Of a DNA stretch of 43,879 nt, positions 33,062 through 41,941 are shown piece after piece. Every line of letters begins with the position of its first letter. The stretch's first letter is position 1. Location: contig NZ_JASGBQ010000025.1 in assembly GCF_030053595.1 (NCBI RefSeq), positions 1 to 43,879 on the forward strand, read 5' to 3'. Source of the stretch: Fusibacillus kribbianus. Its GTDB lineage: Bacteria; Bacillota; Clostridia; Lachnospirales; Lachnospiraceae. The translations under genes were made by a program, and so were the position numbers. The notes beneath the pieces are model-generated. The model was given only the letters and a program-made list of their open reading frames with translations, was not told the origin of the DNA and did no database searches.

Positions 33062-34339
33062 ATGAGAATGATGTTGGTGGGCGCGGGAGCCGTGGGGGAG
33101 AGCATCTTAAAGATCCTGCAGTGGAGAGATCCGAACGGTTCCTGGCTGGAGTATGTACTGATCTGTGATTATGACAGAAAAAGAGCCGATGAAGTGGCGG
33201 GGATGCTGGGCGGCGACCGGCGGTTTGAAACCTCCGGAATCAATGCTACAGACCGGGAGGAGATGAAGCGGGTCATAAGAGACCATGAGATCGATTTTGT
33301 GATGGATGCAGCTCCGCCCTTTGCCAGCAATATGATCTTCGACGCGGCCTTTGAGACCGGCTGCAATTACGCCAGCATGGGGACCTGGTCGGTGCCGATG
33401 GATGAACCCGCCTACGGACTGGGCATCGAAAACAGCTATCTGGAGCCGATGACAAAGTATAATTTTGACCGACATGAAGCGTGGAAGGAAAAGGGCCAGA
33501 TGGCGGTCATCTGCATCGGGATCGATCCCGGCGTGGTAAATGTGTTTGCCAAATACGCGGCCACAGAGCTTTTCGACGAGATTCATGAAGTCCATGTCAA
33601 GGACGGCGGAAATCTGTCCGTTCCGGGAGCAGACAAGGATGATATCATGTTCGGCTTCAATGTGTGGACTGTTCTGGACGAGGTGATGAATCCCAATGTG
33701 GAATACGACGAGTCACGGGGCGGTTTTCTTGTGGAAAAGCCTTTTGCCGGGCAGGAGGTCTTTGAGATGCCGGAGGGCGTGGGCCTCAATACGCTGGTGA
33801 AGGTGGAGCACGAGGAAGTGGTCACCATGCCCCGCTACCTGAAGCAGTACGGACTGAAAAAGGCGACCTTTAAGATCAGCCTCGACGAAAATCTGATCAT
33901 GGCTCTGAAGGTGCTGGATAAGCTGGGGCTTCGTGGGCTTCACCCGGTTCAGGTGGGAGACGTGAAGGTCGTACCGCGGGATGTGGTGGCGGCCTGTGCG
34001 CCGCAGCCGAAGGATATCGGAAATGAGATGGTGGGTAAGATGCTGGTGGGCGTCCACTGCATTGGACAGAAAAACGGAGAGCGAAAAGAGTATTTCCTGT
34101 ACCAGCCCTTTGACAATCAGGAATCCATGAAGCGCTTCGGATGCCAGGCCGTCACAGCCCAGACCGGCTTCGGGGCCGCTCTGGCGCTGGAACTGATCGG
34201 CCGCGGAATCTGGAGGGACGCGGGAGTTTTTTCGCCGGAATACTTCGATCCGAAGCCGTATTTGAAGCTGATGGAAGAAAGCGGGTTTAAATATGGCATC
34301 AAAGAACGGGGTGAGCAATCATGCAAAAGCGGAATCTGA
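33062..34339 (+). CDS. Saccharopine dehydrogenase / carboxynorspermidine dehydrogenase-like enzyme
   Basis: A 425-residue NAD(P)-dependent reductase. The Rossmann loop is at the N-terminus (MLVGAGAVGES, G7-x-G9-x-x-G12). The body resembles carboxynorspermidine dehydrogenase of Vibrio in the block DPGVVNVFAKYAATELFDEI and in the C-terminal YFDPKPYLKLMEESG region. Such enzymes condense an aldehyde with a diamine to a carboxypolyamine, or handle saccharopine. No carboxynorspermidine decarboxylase (nspC) is nearby. It lies 18 bases after potD, in the same direction, so its substrate is probably a polyamine or derivative; this is inference from context. Confidence 0.82.
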   Translation: MRMMLVGAGAVGESILKILQWRDPNGSWLEYVLICDYDRKRADEVAGMLGGDRRFETSGINATDREEMKRVIRDHEIDFVMDAAPPFASNMIFDAAFETGCNYASMGTWSVPMDEPAYGLGIENSYLEPMTKYNFDRHEAWKEKGQMAVICIGIDPGVVNVFAKYAATELFDEIHEVHVKDGGNLSVPGADKDDIMFGFNVWTVLDEVMNPNVEYDESRGGFLVEKPFAGQEVFEMPEGVGLNTLVKVEHEEVVTMPRYLKQYGLKKATFKISLDENLIMALKVLDKLGLRGLHPVQVGDVKVVPRDVVAACAPQPKDIGNEMVGKMLVGVHCIGQKNGERKEYFLYQPFDNQESMKRFGCQAVTAQTGFGAALALELIGRGIWRDAGVFSPEYFDPKPYLKLMEESGFKYGIKERGEQSCKSGI

Positions 34340-34390
34340 AAAAGTGAAAGAATCAGAGGGCTGATTCCTGAAGATTTTGCATGATACGTG

Positions 34391-34425
34391 AAAAGACGGT
34401 ACAGCTGTCCGGCTGACCGTCTTTT
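34391..34425. terminator. Bidirectional terminator (pot operon and tRNA-Ala)
   Basis: AAAAGACGGT (34391-34400) pairs with ACCGTCTTTT (34416-34425), closed by CAGC/GCTG. It ends the dehydrogenase gene on plus and tRNA-Ala on minus. Confidence 0.9.
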
Positions 34426-34432
34426 GCTAAAG

Positions 34433-34505
34433 TGGAGCATACGGGATTCGAACCCGTGGCCTCAACAATGCGAATGTTGCGCGCTCCCAACTGCGCTAAT
34501 GCCCC
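34433..34505 (-). tRNA. tRNA-Ala (anticodon CGC)
   Basis: The minus-strand sequence folds as a 73-nt cloverleaf. The acceptor GGGGCAT pairs with ATGCTCC and contains the G3:U70 pair that identifies alanine tRNA. The anticodon stem CAACA/TGTTG bears loop TTCGCAT, anticodon CGC, which reads GCG. The T arm is ACGGG-TTCGAAT-CCCGT. The CCA end is not encoded. Confidence 0.92.
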
Positions 34506-34583
34506 TCACAATTATCCATTTTATCACAACCGGAGGAAAAGTAAAGAAGTTTTTCACCTCTTTTGTGCTCTGCTCATAAAATA

Positions 34584-34634
34584 GAAAAAAGGCATTCAGA
34601 GCGGGAAGAAAAAGCCCTCTCCGGATGCCTTTTT
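34584..34634 (-). terminator. Terminator of the cell-wall protein gene
   Basis: GGCAT (34591-34595) pairs with ATGCC (34625-34629), with a further AGAG-GGG/CCC-TCT inner stem. On the minus strand it is followed by six T residues. Confidence 0.8.
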
Positions 34635-34661
34635 GACGGAATGAAATGGAATGGAAGGATT

Positions 34662-35921
34662 TCAGCTCAGCTCTGCGATTCTGGTGATGCCGACAAAGAT
34701 TTCGGAAATCTTGTACCAGGTCCGGAAATCCACCACTCCGGTCACGGGAAGACCGAATACGGACTGAAAGGCCTCCACTGCGTTTCGCGTATTCTCTCCG
34801 AAGATGCCGTCGGGAGTCAGAGACGGGATCGCATAATACACGCTGGCGATGCTGTTGAGCTGTTCCTGCAGCTGTCTGACCTTCGGGCCGCTGGAGCCGA
34901 TGGAGAGATCTTCGCCGGGCCAGGAGGAGGGAATACCGGAAATCTGCTCCGCTGAATTGATGTAGATATCTTCTCCATAATAATACCGGAGAATCTCGAT
35001 GGGAGAATAGCCCTGTTCTCCCAGATCCCTGGAACCCCACTGGGTCATCCAGTCCGGGCAGGCCACTCGCTGTCCGTCACAGTATTGAGTGAGGATCGGC
35101 TGCTTTACGTCGGGACGGGACAGATAGCTGGTAAAAATGTCATCGACTACGGCAGAGATGCTTTCAAAGATGTTTCTTCCATAAATCCATTTGTGATCGT
35201 AGGCGGTGGAGGAAGTGATGGTGAAGTCATAGCCTTTGTTCCGGTACCATTCCGTATAGACCCGGTTCATGGTGAAGGACATAATGGCAAGCACATTGGC
35301 GGTGATGGTGGATTCCGGCCAGTTGGCGTAAATTTCACTGGAGGCCACATTTTTGATGTAATCCCGGTAGGGAACATAGTAATTGGAGGCCGAGGCATTG
35401 CGGGGTGTCCCGTCGTGGACCACGATGATCTCCGGCGTGACAACACGGCTCAGCACAATATTTCCGCTTTCGGCGATGGGCTTGATTTCCGGTTCGGCGA
35501 TTTTAGGCGGATATTCCCCGTAAAGGGTGTGATCCGGGATCAGAATGTCAGGAGGAGTGACCTCATCCTCGGCAAGAGGCCGGAGTCGTACATTCTGGAT
35601 GGAGGTGGCATCGGGCAGTACCTCGGAGCCCTCGACGGTCTGAGGCTCATAGCCGGGGGCTGAGACCGTGATGGTATATTCTGCGTAGGGGCGCGGTTCC
35701 CCGGGCTCCATGCTGTATTCCAGAGGCGGAGTTCCCAGAGTGACCTCATCCGTCTGGCCGGAGGAGTTGGTGTTCAGCTCCTCCAGAACACGGCCGTCTC
35801 CTCCGGTGATGGAAATGCTGACGGTGGCGCCGCTTATGGGAAAATTGTTTAAGGAGGAATTTACGGCGATGGAGAGCTTTCCCCTGTCGGTGGTATTGTT
35901 CTGTGATGCTCTTAAAATCAA
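34662..35921 (-). CDS. Peptidoglycan-binding protein with CnaB-like and SpoIID-like regions
   Basis: A 419-residue protein of likely cell-wall or spore role. The N-terminal part (about 15-115, LSIAVNSSLNNFPISGATVS and YAEYTITVSAPGYEPQTVEG) resembles CnaB or carboxypeptidase-regulatory beta domains. The middle (about 200-315, NVLAIMSFTMNRVYTEWY and YCDGQRVACPDWMTQWGSRD) resembles the SpoIID/LytB lytic domain. The C-terminal domain (about 345-412, GPKVRQLQEQLNSI and TPDGIFGENTRNAVEAFQSVFG) is PG_binding_1. No signal peptide is visible, so it may be a mother-cell spore protein. Start ATG at 35921. Confidence 0.8.
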   Translation of the reverse strand: MILRASQNNTTDRGKLSIAVNSSLNNFPISGATVSISITGGDGRVLEELNTNSSGQTDEVTLGTPPLEYSMEPGEPRPYAEYTITVSAPGYEPQTVEGSEVLPDATSIQNVRLRPLAEDEVTPPDILIPDHTLYGEYPPKIAEPEIKPIAESGNIVLSRVVTPEIIVVHDGTPRNASASNYYVPYRDYIKNVASSEIYANWPESTITANVLAIMSFTMNRVYTEWYRNKGYDFTITSSTAYDHKWIYGRNIFESISAVVDDIFTSYLSRPDVKQPILTQYCDGQRVACPDWMTQWGSRDLGEQGYSPIEILRYYYGEDIYINSAEQISGIPSSWPGEDLSIGSSGPKVRQLQEQLNSIASVYYAIPSLTPDGIFGENTRNAVEAFQSVFGLPVTGVVDFRTWYKISEIFVGITRIAELS

Positions 35922-36016
35922 GGGTGATCTCCCGGTTTTATTTCTATATAATATATGGAAGAAATGTGCTTCTGGTGCAGGTCATAAAATTCACAAAATT
36001 TCCTGGGATAAAAGGG

Positions 36017-36045
36017 TTGAAATGTGGAAAGCATTGTGGTAGAAT
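36017..36045 (+). promoter_or_regulatory. Promoter of carAB
   Basis: TTGAAA (36017-36022), a 17-bp spacer and TAGAAT (36040-36045) precede a 75-base leader. No attenuator hairpin or PyrR-like motif is obvious. Confidence 0.7.
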
Positions 36046-36125
36046 TTTTACAATTTGAGCAAAAGTTGGATGGAGTGTACGGACTCTGTGCATTTTACAG
36101 GACTACGAAAGGAAGCGGTGGACAC

Positions 36126-37205
36126 ATGAAAGCTTTTCTGATACTAGAAGATGGAACCGTCTTTTCCGGTACCAGTATCGGCTCGGAAAAAGAAATTATC
36201 AGCGAAATTGTCTTTAACACATCAATGACAGGTTATCTCGAAGTTCTAACAGACCCCTCTTACGCCGGACAGGCAGTAGTAATGACTTATCCCCTGATTG
36301 GTAATTATGGCATTTGCCATGAAGATATGGAATCCTTAAAGCCCTGGCCCGACGGATATATTGTGCGGGAGCTTTCCAGAATGCCCAGCAATTTCAGAAG
36401 CGAAGATACGATCCAGCATTTTCTGGAGAGTAATGATATTCCCGGAATCGCAGGAATCGATACGAGAGCACTGACCAAGCTGCTCCGGGAAAAGGGAACC
36501 ATGAACGGTATGATCACCACCAATGAGAATTATGATCTGGAGGAGGTGCTTCCGAAGATTCGGGAATACTCTCCCAGAGGAGTGGTCCGCAAGGTTACCT
36601 GTACGGAAAAGAGTGTGCTTCCCGGAAACGGTTTTAAGGTGGCTCTGCTGGATTTCGGCGCCAAGAGAAATATTGCCCGTTCCTTAAATGAAAGAGGCTG
36701 TCAGGTGACGATTTATCCTGCTTACACAAAGGCGGAGGAGATTATCGCAGATGCTCCCGACGGGATCATGCTTTCCAACGGACCTGGAGATCCCAAGGAA
36801 TGTGTGGAGATCATCGAAGAGATCCGGAAGCTTTACAACACCGATATTCCGATTTTTGCCATCTGTCTTGGACATCAGCTGATGGCCCTTGCTACAGGCG
36901 GCGATACCTATAAATTAAAATACGGACACAGAGGAGGAAATCATCCGGTCAAGGATCTGAAGACCGGCCGTGTCTACATTTCTTCTCAGAATCACGGCTA
37001 TGTGGTGGATACGGATTCTCTGGATGAGAAGGTGGCAGTGCCTGCCTTCATGAATGTCAACGACAGGACCAACGAGGGCCTTGCCTACACCGGAAAAAAT
37101 ATCTTTACGGTTCAGTTCCATCCGGAGGCCTGCCCCGGACCGAGAGATTCCGCATACCTGTTTGACCGTTTTCTTGAAATGATGGAGGTGAAGAGCCATG
37201 CCTAA
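36126..37205 (+). CDS. carA: Carbamoyl-phosphate synthase small subunit
   Basis: The glutamine-amidotransferase subunit that delivers ammonia to CarB for pyrimidine and arginine synthesis. The 359 residues show the CPSase small-subunit domain (residues 1-145) and a class I GATase with the nucleophile in FAICLGHQLMALA (cysteine near 242) and HPEACPGP, the histidine/glutamate pair near 320-325. The ATG at 36126 is preferred over an earlier in-frame ATG at 36024, because MKAFLILEDGTVF is the family start and GGAAGCGGTGG lies upstream. It overlaps carB by 8 bases. Confidence 0.95.
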   Translation: MKAFLILEDGTVFSGTSIGSEKEIISEIVFNTSMTGYLEVLTDPSYAGQAVVMTYPLIGNYGICHEDMESLKPWPDGYIVRELSRMPSNFRSEDTIQHFLESNDIPGIAGIDTRALTKLLREKGTMNGMITTNENYDLEEVLPKIREYSPRGVVRKVTCTEKSVLPGNGFKVALLDFGAKRNIARSLNERGCQVTIYPAYTKAEEIIADAPDGIMLSNGPGDPKECVEIIEEIRKLYNTDIPIFAICLGHQLMALATGGDTYKLKYGHRGGNHPVKDLKTGRVYISSQNHGYVVDTDSLDEKVAVPAFMNVNDRTNEGLAYTGKNIFTVQFHPEACPGPRDSAYLFDRFLEMMEVKSHA

Positions 37206-40200
37206 GAATCCTGATATCAAAAAAGTTCTGGTGATCGGTTCCGGTCCCATTATCATCGGCCAGGCTGCCGAGTTTGATTATGCAGGTACCCAGGCCTGCC
37301 GTTCTCTGAAGGAGGAGGGCATCGAGGTGGTGCTCTTAAATTCCAATCCCGCCACGATCATGACGGACAAGGACATTGCGGACCAGGTCTATATTGAGCC
37401 CCTGACGGTGGAGGTCCTTGAAAAACTTATTGAAATTGAGAAGCCGGACAGTATTCTGCCTACCCTGGGCGGTCAGGCCGGCCTGAATCTGGCCATGGAG
37501 CTGGCTGACTCGGGATTTTTGGATACCCACAACGTGAAGCTGATCGGAACGACGCCGGAGACCATCAAGAAGGCTGAGGACCGTCAGGAATTCAAGGATA
37601 CCATGGAGAAGATCGGTGAGCCCTGTGCTGCTTCCCTGGTGGTCCATGATGTGGAGTCCGGTATTGCCTTTGCCAATGAGATCGGTTATCCGGTGGTACT
37701 TCGTCCTGCCTATACTCTGGGCGGCAGCGGCGGCGGTATTGCCGACAATGAGGAACAGCTGGTGGAGATCCTTCAGAACGGCCTCCGTCTTTCCCGCGTG
37801 GGCGAGGTTCTGGTGGAGCGCTGCATCGCAGGCTGGAAGGAAATCGAATATGAGGTGATGCGTGACGGAAACGGAAACGTGATCACCGTTTGTAATATGG
37901 AAAACATTGACCCGGTGGGCGTACACACCGGCGACAGCATCGTAGTGGCTCCTTCCCAGACTTTGGGAGACAAGGAGTATCAGATGTTAAGAAGCGCGGC
38001 TCTCAACATCATTGACGAGCTCAAGATCACCGGCGGATGCAATGTGCAGTTTGCCCTTCATCCGGAAAGCTTTGAGTACTGCGTTATCGAGGTGAACCCC
38101 CGTGTGAGCCGTTCCTCGGCCCTGGCATCCAAGGCCACCGGTTATCCCATTGCCAAGGTGGCGGCGAAGATCGCCCTCGGCTATACCCTGGATGAGATTC
38201 CCAATGCCATCACCGGAAAGACCTATGCCAGCTTTGAACCCATGCTGGATTACTGCGTCGTAAAGATGCCTCGTCTGCCCTTTGACAAATTTATCAGTGC
38301 AAAGCGGACGCTGACCACTCAGATGAAGGCCACCGGCGAGGTAATGAGCATCTGTACCAATTTCGAGGGCGCTCTGATGAAGGCCATCCGTTCTCTGGAG
38401 CAGCATGTGGACAGCCTGCTCAGCGTGGATTTTTCAAAGGATACGGATGAGGAGCTTCTTAAGCACCTGCATCGGGTGGATGATCAGCGAATTTATGTGA
38501 TCGCTGAGGCTCTGCGCCGCGGTGTTTCCTATGACACTATCCACGAGATCACAAAGATCGACAAGTGGTTTATTGATAAGATTGCCATTCTCACAGAGAT
38601 GGAAAAGCGTCTTCAGACGGAGCCCCTCACAAAGGAGCTTCTGGCTGAGGCAAAGCGCATTGAATTCCCTGACAGCGTTATTGGCCGTCTGACCGGTAAG
38701 ACGGAGCGGGAGATCAAGGAACTGAGAAACGAATACGACATTCATGCTGCCTTCAAGATGGTGGATACCTGCGCAGCCGAGTTTGCGGCGGAAACTCCCT
38801 ATTATTATTCCTGCTTCGGCAGTGAAAATGAGGCTGCCGGCGACAGGAGGAGAAAGAAGGTTCTGGTGCTGGGGTCCGGTCCGATCCGCATCGGCCAGGG
38901 TATTGAATTCGACTTCTGCTCTGTTCACAGCACCTGGGCTTTCAGCGAGGCGGGCTATGAGACGATTATTATCAACAACAATCCGGAGACCGTAAGTACC
39001 GACTTTGATATTGCAGATAAGCTGTACTTTGAGCCGCTGACTCCGGAAGACGTGGAAAATGTGGTAGAGCTGGAGCGGCCTGACGGCGCTGTGGTTCAGT
39101 TCGGCGGACAGACTGCCATTAAGCTGACAGAAGCGCTGATGAAGATGGGCGTTCCCATTCTGGGAACCTCCGCCGAGGACGTGGATGCGGCTGAGGACCG
39201 GGAGCTGTTTGACAAGATCCTGGAGGAGTGCTGCATTCCCAGACCGGCAGGCCATACGGTGTTCACCTGTGAGGAGGCAATTCAGGCGGCCAACGATCTT
39301 GGTTATCCCGTTCTGGTCCGTCCCTCCTATGTATTGGGCGGACAGGGCATGCAGATCGCCATCAACGATCAGGATATCACGGAGTTTATCGGTGTCATCA
39401 ACCGGATCGCCCAGGAACATCCGATCCTTGTGGACAAGTACCTTGTGGGAAAAGAGATCGAGGTGGATGCTGTGTGCGATGGAGAGGAAGTTCTGATTCC
39501 CGGCATCATGGAACATATTGAGCGGGCAGGAATTCATTCCGGCGACAGTATTTCCGTTTATCCGGCCCAGAGTCTTTCCGAGAAGACAAAACGGGTCATT
39601 GAGGAATATACAAGGAGGCTGGCAAAAGCGCTTCATGTGCGCGGTCTCATTAACATTCAGTTTATTGTCAGCAACGACGAGGTGTATGTCATCGAGGTCA
39701 ATCCCCGTTCCAGCCGGACGGTGCCTTACATCAGCAAGGTGACAGGAATCCCCATCGTGAAGCTGGCAACTCAGGTGATCATCGGAACTACCATCCGGGA
39801 GCTGGGCTATGAGCCGGGACTTCAGCCGGAGGCAGATTATATTGCCATCAAGATGCCGGTGTTCTCCTTTGAAAAGATCCGTGGCGCCGATATCGGACTG
39901 GGTCCGGAGATGAAATCCACCGGCGAATGTCTGGGAATTGCAAAGACCTTCAATGAAGCTCTTTACAAGGCCTTCCTCGGTGCAGGCATCCATCTGCCCA
40001 AAACGAAGAAGATGATCATGACGGTCAAGGATGCCGATAAGCTGGAGGCCGTGGACATCGGGCGGAGATTTGCGGCTCTGGGATATAAGATCTATGCCAC
40101 CAGAAGTACGGCTAAAGTGCTCAACGAAAACGGTGTCAAGGCCATCAGGATCAATAAGCTGGAGCAGGAGTCTCCCAACCTTCTTGATCTGATCCTGGAG

Positions 40201-40410
40201 CACGATATCGATCTTGTCATCGATACTCCCAACCAGGGGGCCACGAAGAGTCATGACGGTTTTGTGATCCGCCGGAATGCCATCGAGACCGGTGTCAATG
40301 TACTGACGGCCATCGATACGGCAAGAGCGCTGGTCACCAGCCTTGAGAACCGGGAGGAAGGCCTCAGCCTTGTGGATATCGCAACGGTGAAGAGCAGAGG
40401 CAGAAATTAG
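37198..40410 (+). CDS. carB: Carbamoyl-phosphate synthase large subunit
   Basis: The 1070-residue ammonia-dependent synthetase that makes carbamoyl phosphate from bicarbonate, ammonia and two ATP. It contains two homologous ATP-grasp halves: the first begins KKVLVIGSGPIIIGQAAEFDYAGTQACRSL (residues about 8-37), the second KKVLVLGSGPIRIGQGIEFDFCSVHSTWAF (about 553-582). ATP-binding glycine loops (GGSGGGIADN and GGQGMQIAIND) are intact in both. The oligomerisation and MGS-like allosteric domain (about 930-1070) ends with ATRSTAKVLNENGVKAIRINK. Length and order are normal. Confidence 0.97.
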   Translation: MPKNPDIKKVLVIGSGPIIIGQAAEFDYAGTQACRSLKEEGIEVVLLNSNPATIMTDKDIADQVYIEPLTVEVLEKLIEIEKPDSILPTLGGQAGLNLAMELADSGFLDTHNVKLIGTTPETIKKAEDRQEFKDTMEKIGEPCAASLVVHDVESGIAFANEIGYPVVLRPAYTLGGSGGGIADNEEQLVEILQNGLRLSRVGEVLVERCIAGWKEIEYEVMRDGNGNVITVCNMENIDPVGVHTGDSIVVAPSQTLGDKEYQMLRSAALNIIDELKITGGCNVQFALHPESFEYCVIEVNPRVSRSSALASKATGYPIAKVAAKIALGYTLDEIPNAITGKTYASFEPMLDYCVVKMPRLPFDKFISAKRTLTTQMKATGEVMSICTNFEGALMKAIRSLEQHVDSLLSVDFSKDTDEELLKHLHRVDDQRIYVIAEALRRGVSYDTIHEITKIDKWFIDKIAILTEMEKRLQTEPLTKELLAEAKRIEFPDSVIGRLTGKTEREIKELRNEYDIHAAFKMVDTCAAEFAAETPYYYSCFGSENEAAGDRRRKKVLVLGSGPIRIGQGIEFDFCSVHSTWAFSEAGYETIIINNNPETVSTDFDIADKLYFEPLTPEDVENVVELERPDGAVVQFGGQTAIKLTEALMKMGVPILGTSAEDVDAAEDRELFDKILEECCIPRPAGHTVFTCEEAIQAANDLGYPVLVRPSYVLGGQGMQIAINDQDITEFIGVINRIAQEHPILVDKYLVGKEIEVDAVCDGEEVLIPGIMEHIERAGIHSGDSISVYPAQSLSEKTKRVIEEYTRRLAKALHVRGLINIQFIVSNDEVYVIEVNPRSSRTVPYISKVTGIPIVKLATQVIIGTTIRELGYEPGLQPEADYIAIKMPVFSFEKIRGADIGLGPEMKSTGECLGIAKTFNEALYKAFLGAGIHLPKTKKMIMTVKDADKLEAVDIGRRFAALGYKIYATRSTAKVLNENGVKAIRINKLEQESPNLLDLILEHDIDLVIDTPNQGATKSHDGFVIRRNAIETGVNVLTAIDTARALVTSLENREEGLSLVDIATVKSRGRN

Positions 40411-40442
40411 ACCGGATTTACAGCAGTAAAAGGAGTGAAATT

Positions 40443-41387
40443 ATGGAGAAGCAGGAAAGCTGGGGGAGGAGAATCTGGAGGCTGATCTATCCGGGGCTGA
40501 CGTACTATGGCGTCTGCTTCATCGTAGAGGTCATTGCAGCTGTGTGGATCGCTTTTTCTACGGTTGCAGGATATGACGCAAACAGCCTGAACAGTGAGAT
40601 GAATTATATTATCAATGAAATGCTGGAGAGGACCCTTTCAGTTGCCCTTGAGCTTCAGGTCCTGGCAGCACTCATCACCCTTCCTCTCCTGATTCTTTAT
40701 TATCGGATGGACAGGAAGCGGGATGTGCGCTTTGGACGGGTGCGCCGGTTTACGCAGGTGCCCTCGTGGAAGTATGTGCTGGTGGCTGTTCTTGGTATGG
40801 CCACCTGCCTGGCAGGCAACAACCTGATCGCAATCAGCGGTCTTTATGAGATCTCGGATTCCTATGAGGCAATTTCCGAGCTTCTGTACGGGGGCAAGCT
40901 GGTTCTGGAGAGCGTTGGTCTGGGCATCATTGTTCCTGTGGTGGAGGAACTGATTTTCCGCGGACTCATGTATCGGAGAATGCGGGAATATATGAGCATC
41001 GGTACAGCTGCCGTTGTCTGTTCCCTGATCTTCGGATTCTACCATGGAAATCTGGTCCAGGGTATCTATGCCTTTTTGCTGAGCCTTTTGTTTATTTATG
41101 TATATGAGCGGTTCCATTCCATGCTGGCGCCGATCCTTTTCCACGCAGCGGCCAATGTGCTGTCAGTTTTGGTGTCGGAGACCGGAATGCTGGATGGGAT
41201 TTATCGTTCGGCTGTACCGTTCTGGTCCTGTACCATACTGGCCTGTGCAGTTCTCATCGGCATGGTTTATCTGATTGAGAATTTTGTTCATTCGGAGGAA
41301 ATACCGGTGCCGGCCGCAACAGAGGCGCTTCCGGAGGAGATCCGGCAGGAGGAGCAGGACGTGGAAAATCCCGAGGACAGGCAATGA
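40443..41387 (+). CDS. CPBP-family intramembrane metalloprotease
   Basis: A membrane protein of the CPBP (Abi, CAAX-protease-like) family, 314 residues with about eight helices. The family motifs are EELIFRGLMYRRM (E-E-x3-R, about residues 172-184), FGFYHGNLVQGIYAF (F-x3-H, about 199-213) and HAAANVLS (about 236-243). These would bind zinc and cleave membrane substrates. The role in this species is unknown; members act in regulated proteolysis or immunity to bacteriocins. The charged tail from about residue 292 is low complexity. It follows carB by 32 bases. Confidence 0.9.
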   Translation: MEKQESWGRRIWRLIYPGLTYYGVCFIVEVIAAVWIAFSTVAGYDANSLNSEMNYIINEMLERTLSVALELQVLAALITLPLLILYYRMDRKRDVRFGRVRRFTQVPSWKYVLVAVLGMATCLAGNNLIAISGLYEISDSYEAISELLYGGKLVLESVGLGIIVPVVEELIFRGLMYRRMREYMSIGTAAVVCSLIFGFYHGNLVQGIYAFLLSLLFIYVYERFHSMLAPILFHAAANVLSVLVSETGMLDGIYRSAVPFWSCTILACAVLIGMVYLIENFVHSEEIPVPAATEALPEEIRQEEQDVENPEDRQ

Positions 41388-41443
41388 AAGCAGATAAACG
41401 GCAGTGAAAGGAAAAATGCCGCAGAATATCATGAAATGAAAAA

Positions 41444-41488
41444 GAAAAGACAGCGCAGAGGGAAGAAATGCTTTTGTGCTGTCTTTTC
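41444..41488 (+). terminator. Terminator after the CPBP gene
   Basis: GAAAAGACAGC (from 41444) pairs with GCTGTCTTTTC (41478-41488), giving a long A/T-flanked stem. Confidence 0.82.
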
Positions 41489-41559
41489 GCTGTCTGAAAC
41501 GAAAAGCGGAAGTGGTCTGACCTGACCGGACAGGGGATCTTTCGCAGAAAGAAAAAAGA

Positions 41560-41587
41560 AAAAGGTCCTGATTTCTCAGAACCTTTT
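41560..41587 (-). terminator. Terminator of the tRNA-Val/Met unit
   Basis: AAAAGGT and ACCTTTT pair around CTGA/TCAG in a compact stem, and TTTTTC follows on the minus strand. Confidence 0.75.
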
Positions 41588-41589
41588 CG

Positions 41590-41663
41590 TAGCGGAAGGG
41601 AGATTTGAACTCTCGACACCACGGGTATGAACCGTGTGCTCTAGCCAACTGAGCTATTCCGCC
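41590..41663 (-). tRNA. tRNA-Met (anticodon CAT), elongator type
   Basis: A 74-nt cloverleaf on minus. The acceptor GGCGGAA/TTCCGCT has a G1:U72 pair, as in many Firmicutes elongator tRNA-Met. The anticodon stem CACGG/CCGTG carries loop TTCATAC (CAT). The T arm is GAGAG-TTCAAAT-CTCCC, with imperfect pairing. Isoleucine-2 is a formal alternative. Confidence 0.9.
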
Positions 41664-41667
41664 ATAG

Positions 41668-41740
41668 TGGGGCCTATAGGGCTCGAACCTATGACCCTCT
41701 GCTTGTAAGGCAGATGCTCTCCCAGCTGAGCTAAGACCCC
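41668..41740 (-). tRNA. tRNA-Val (anticodon TAC)
   Basis: A 73-nt cloverleaf on minus, four bases upstream of tRNA-Met. The acceptor GGGGTCT/AGGCCCC has a T5:G68 wobble. The anticodon stem TCTGC/GCAGA holds loop CTTACAA, anticodon TAC. The T arm is ATAGG-TTCGAGC-CCTAT. No CCA is encoded. Confidence 0.94.
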
Positions 41741-41782
41741 TAATGCAATTTTAAACAATATTTTATTTTCGACTGCTTTGCT

Positions 41783-41811
41783 AGTATACCCCGTATTGTT
41801 CAAATTGTCAA
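41783..41811 (-). promoter_or_regulatory. Promoter of the tRNA-Val/tRNA-Met unit
   Basis: On the minus strand TTGACA (41811-41806), a 17-bp spacer and TATACT (41788-41783) form a strong promoter 43 bases before tRNA-Val. Confidence 0.88.
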
Positions 41812-41941
41812 GACTTTTTCCACTATTTTTATTTATAAATTTTCTTTGTAACTTTGGTACGTTCTATGGTACAATAGAGTCATCATATAGTGTTAATGGC
41901 GGGATACTGCCATGACGCTGTACATTGGCAGGAGGACCCCC

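Noticed and set aside
38434-40254. A 606-codon open frame antisense to carB
   Set aside because: It is the mirror of a coding frame with strong codon bias, has no ribosome site, and the carB protein on the other strand is complete and recognisable.
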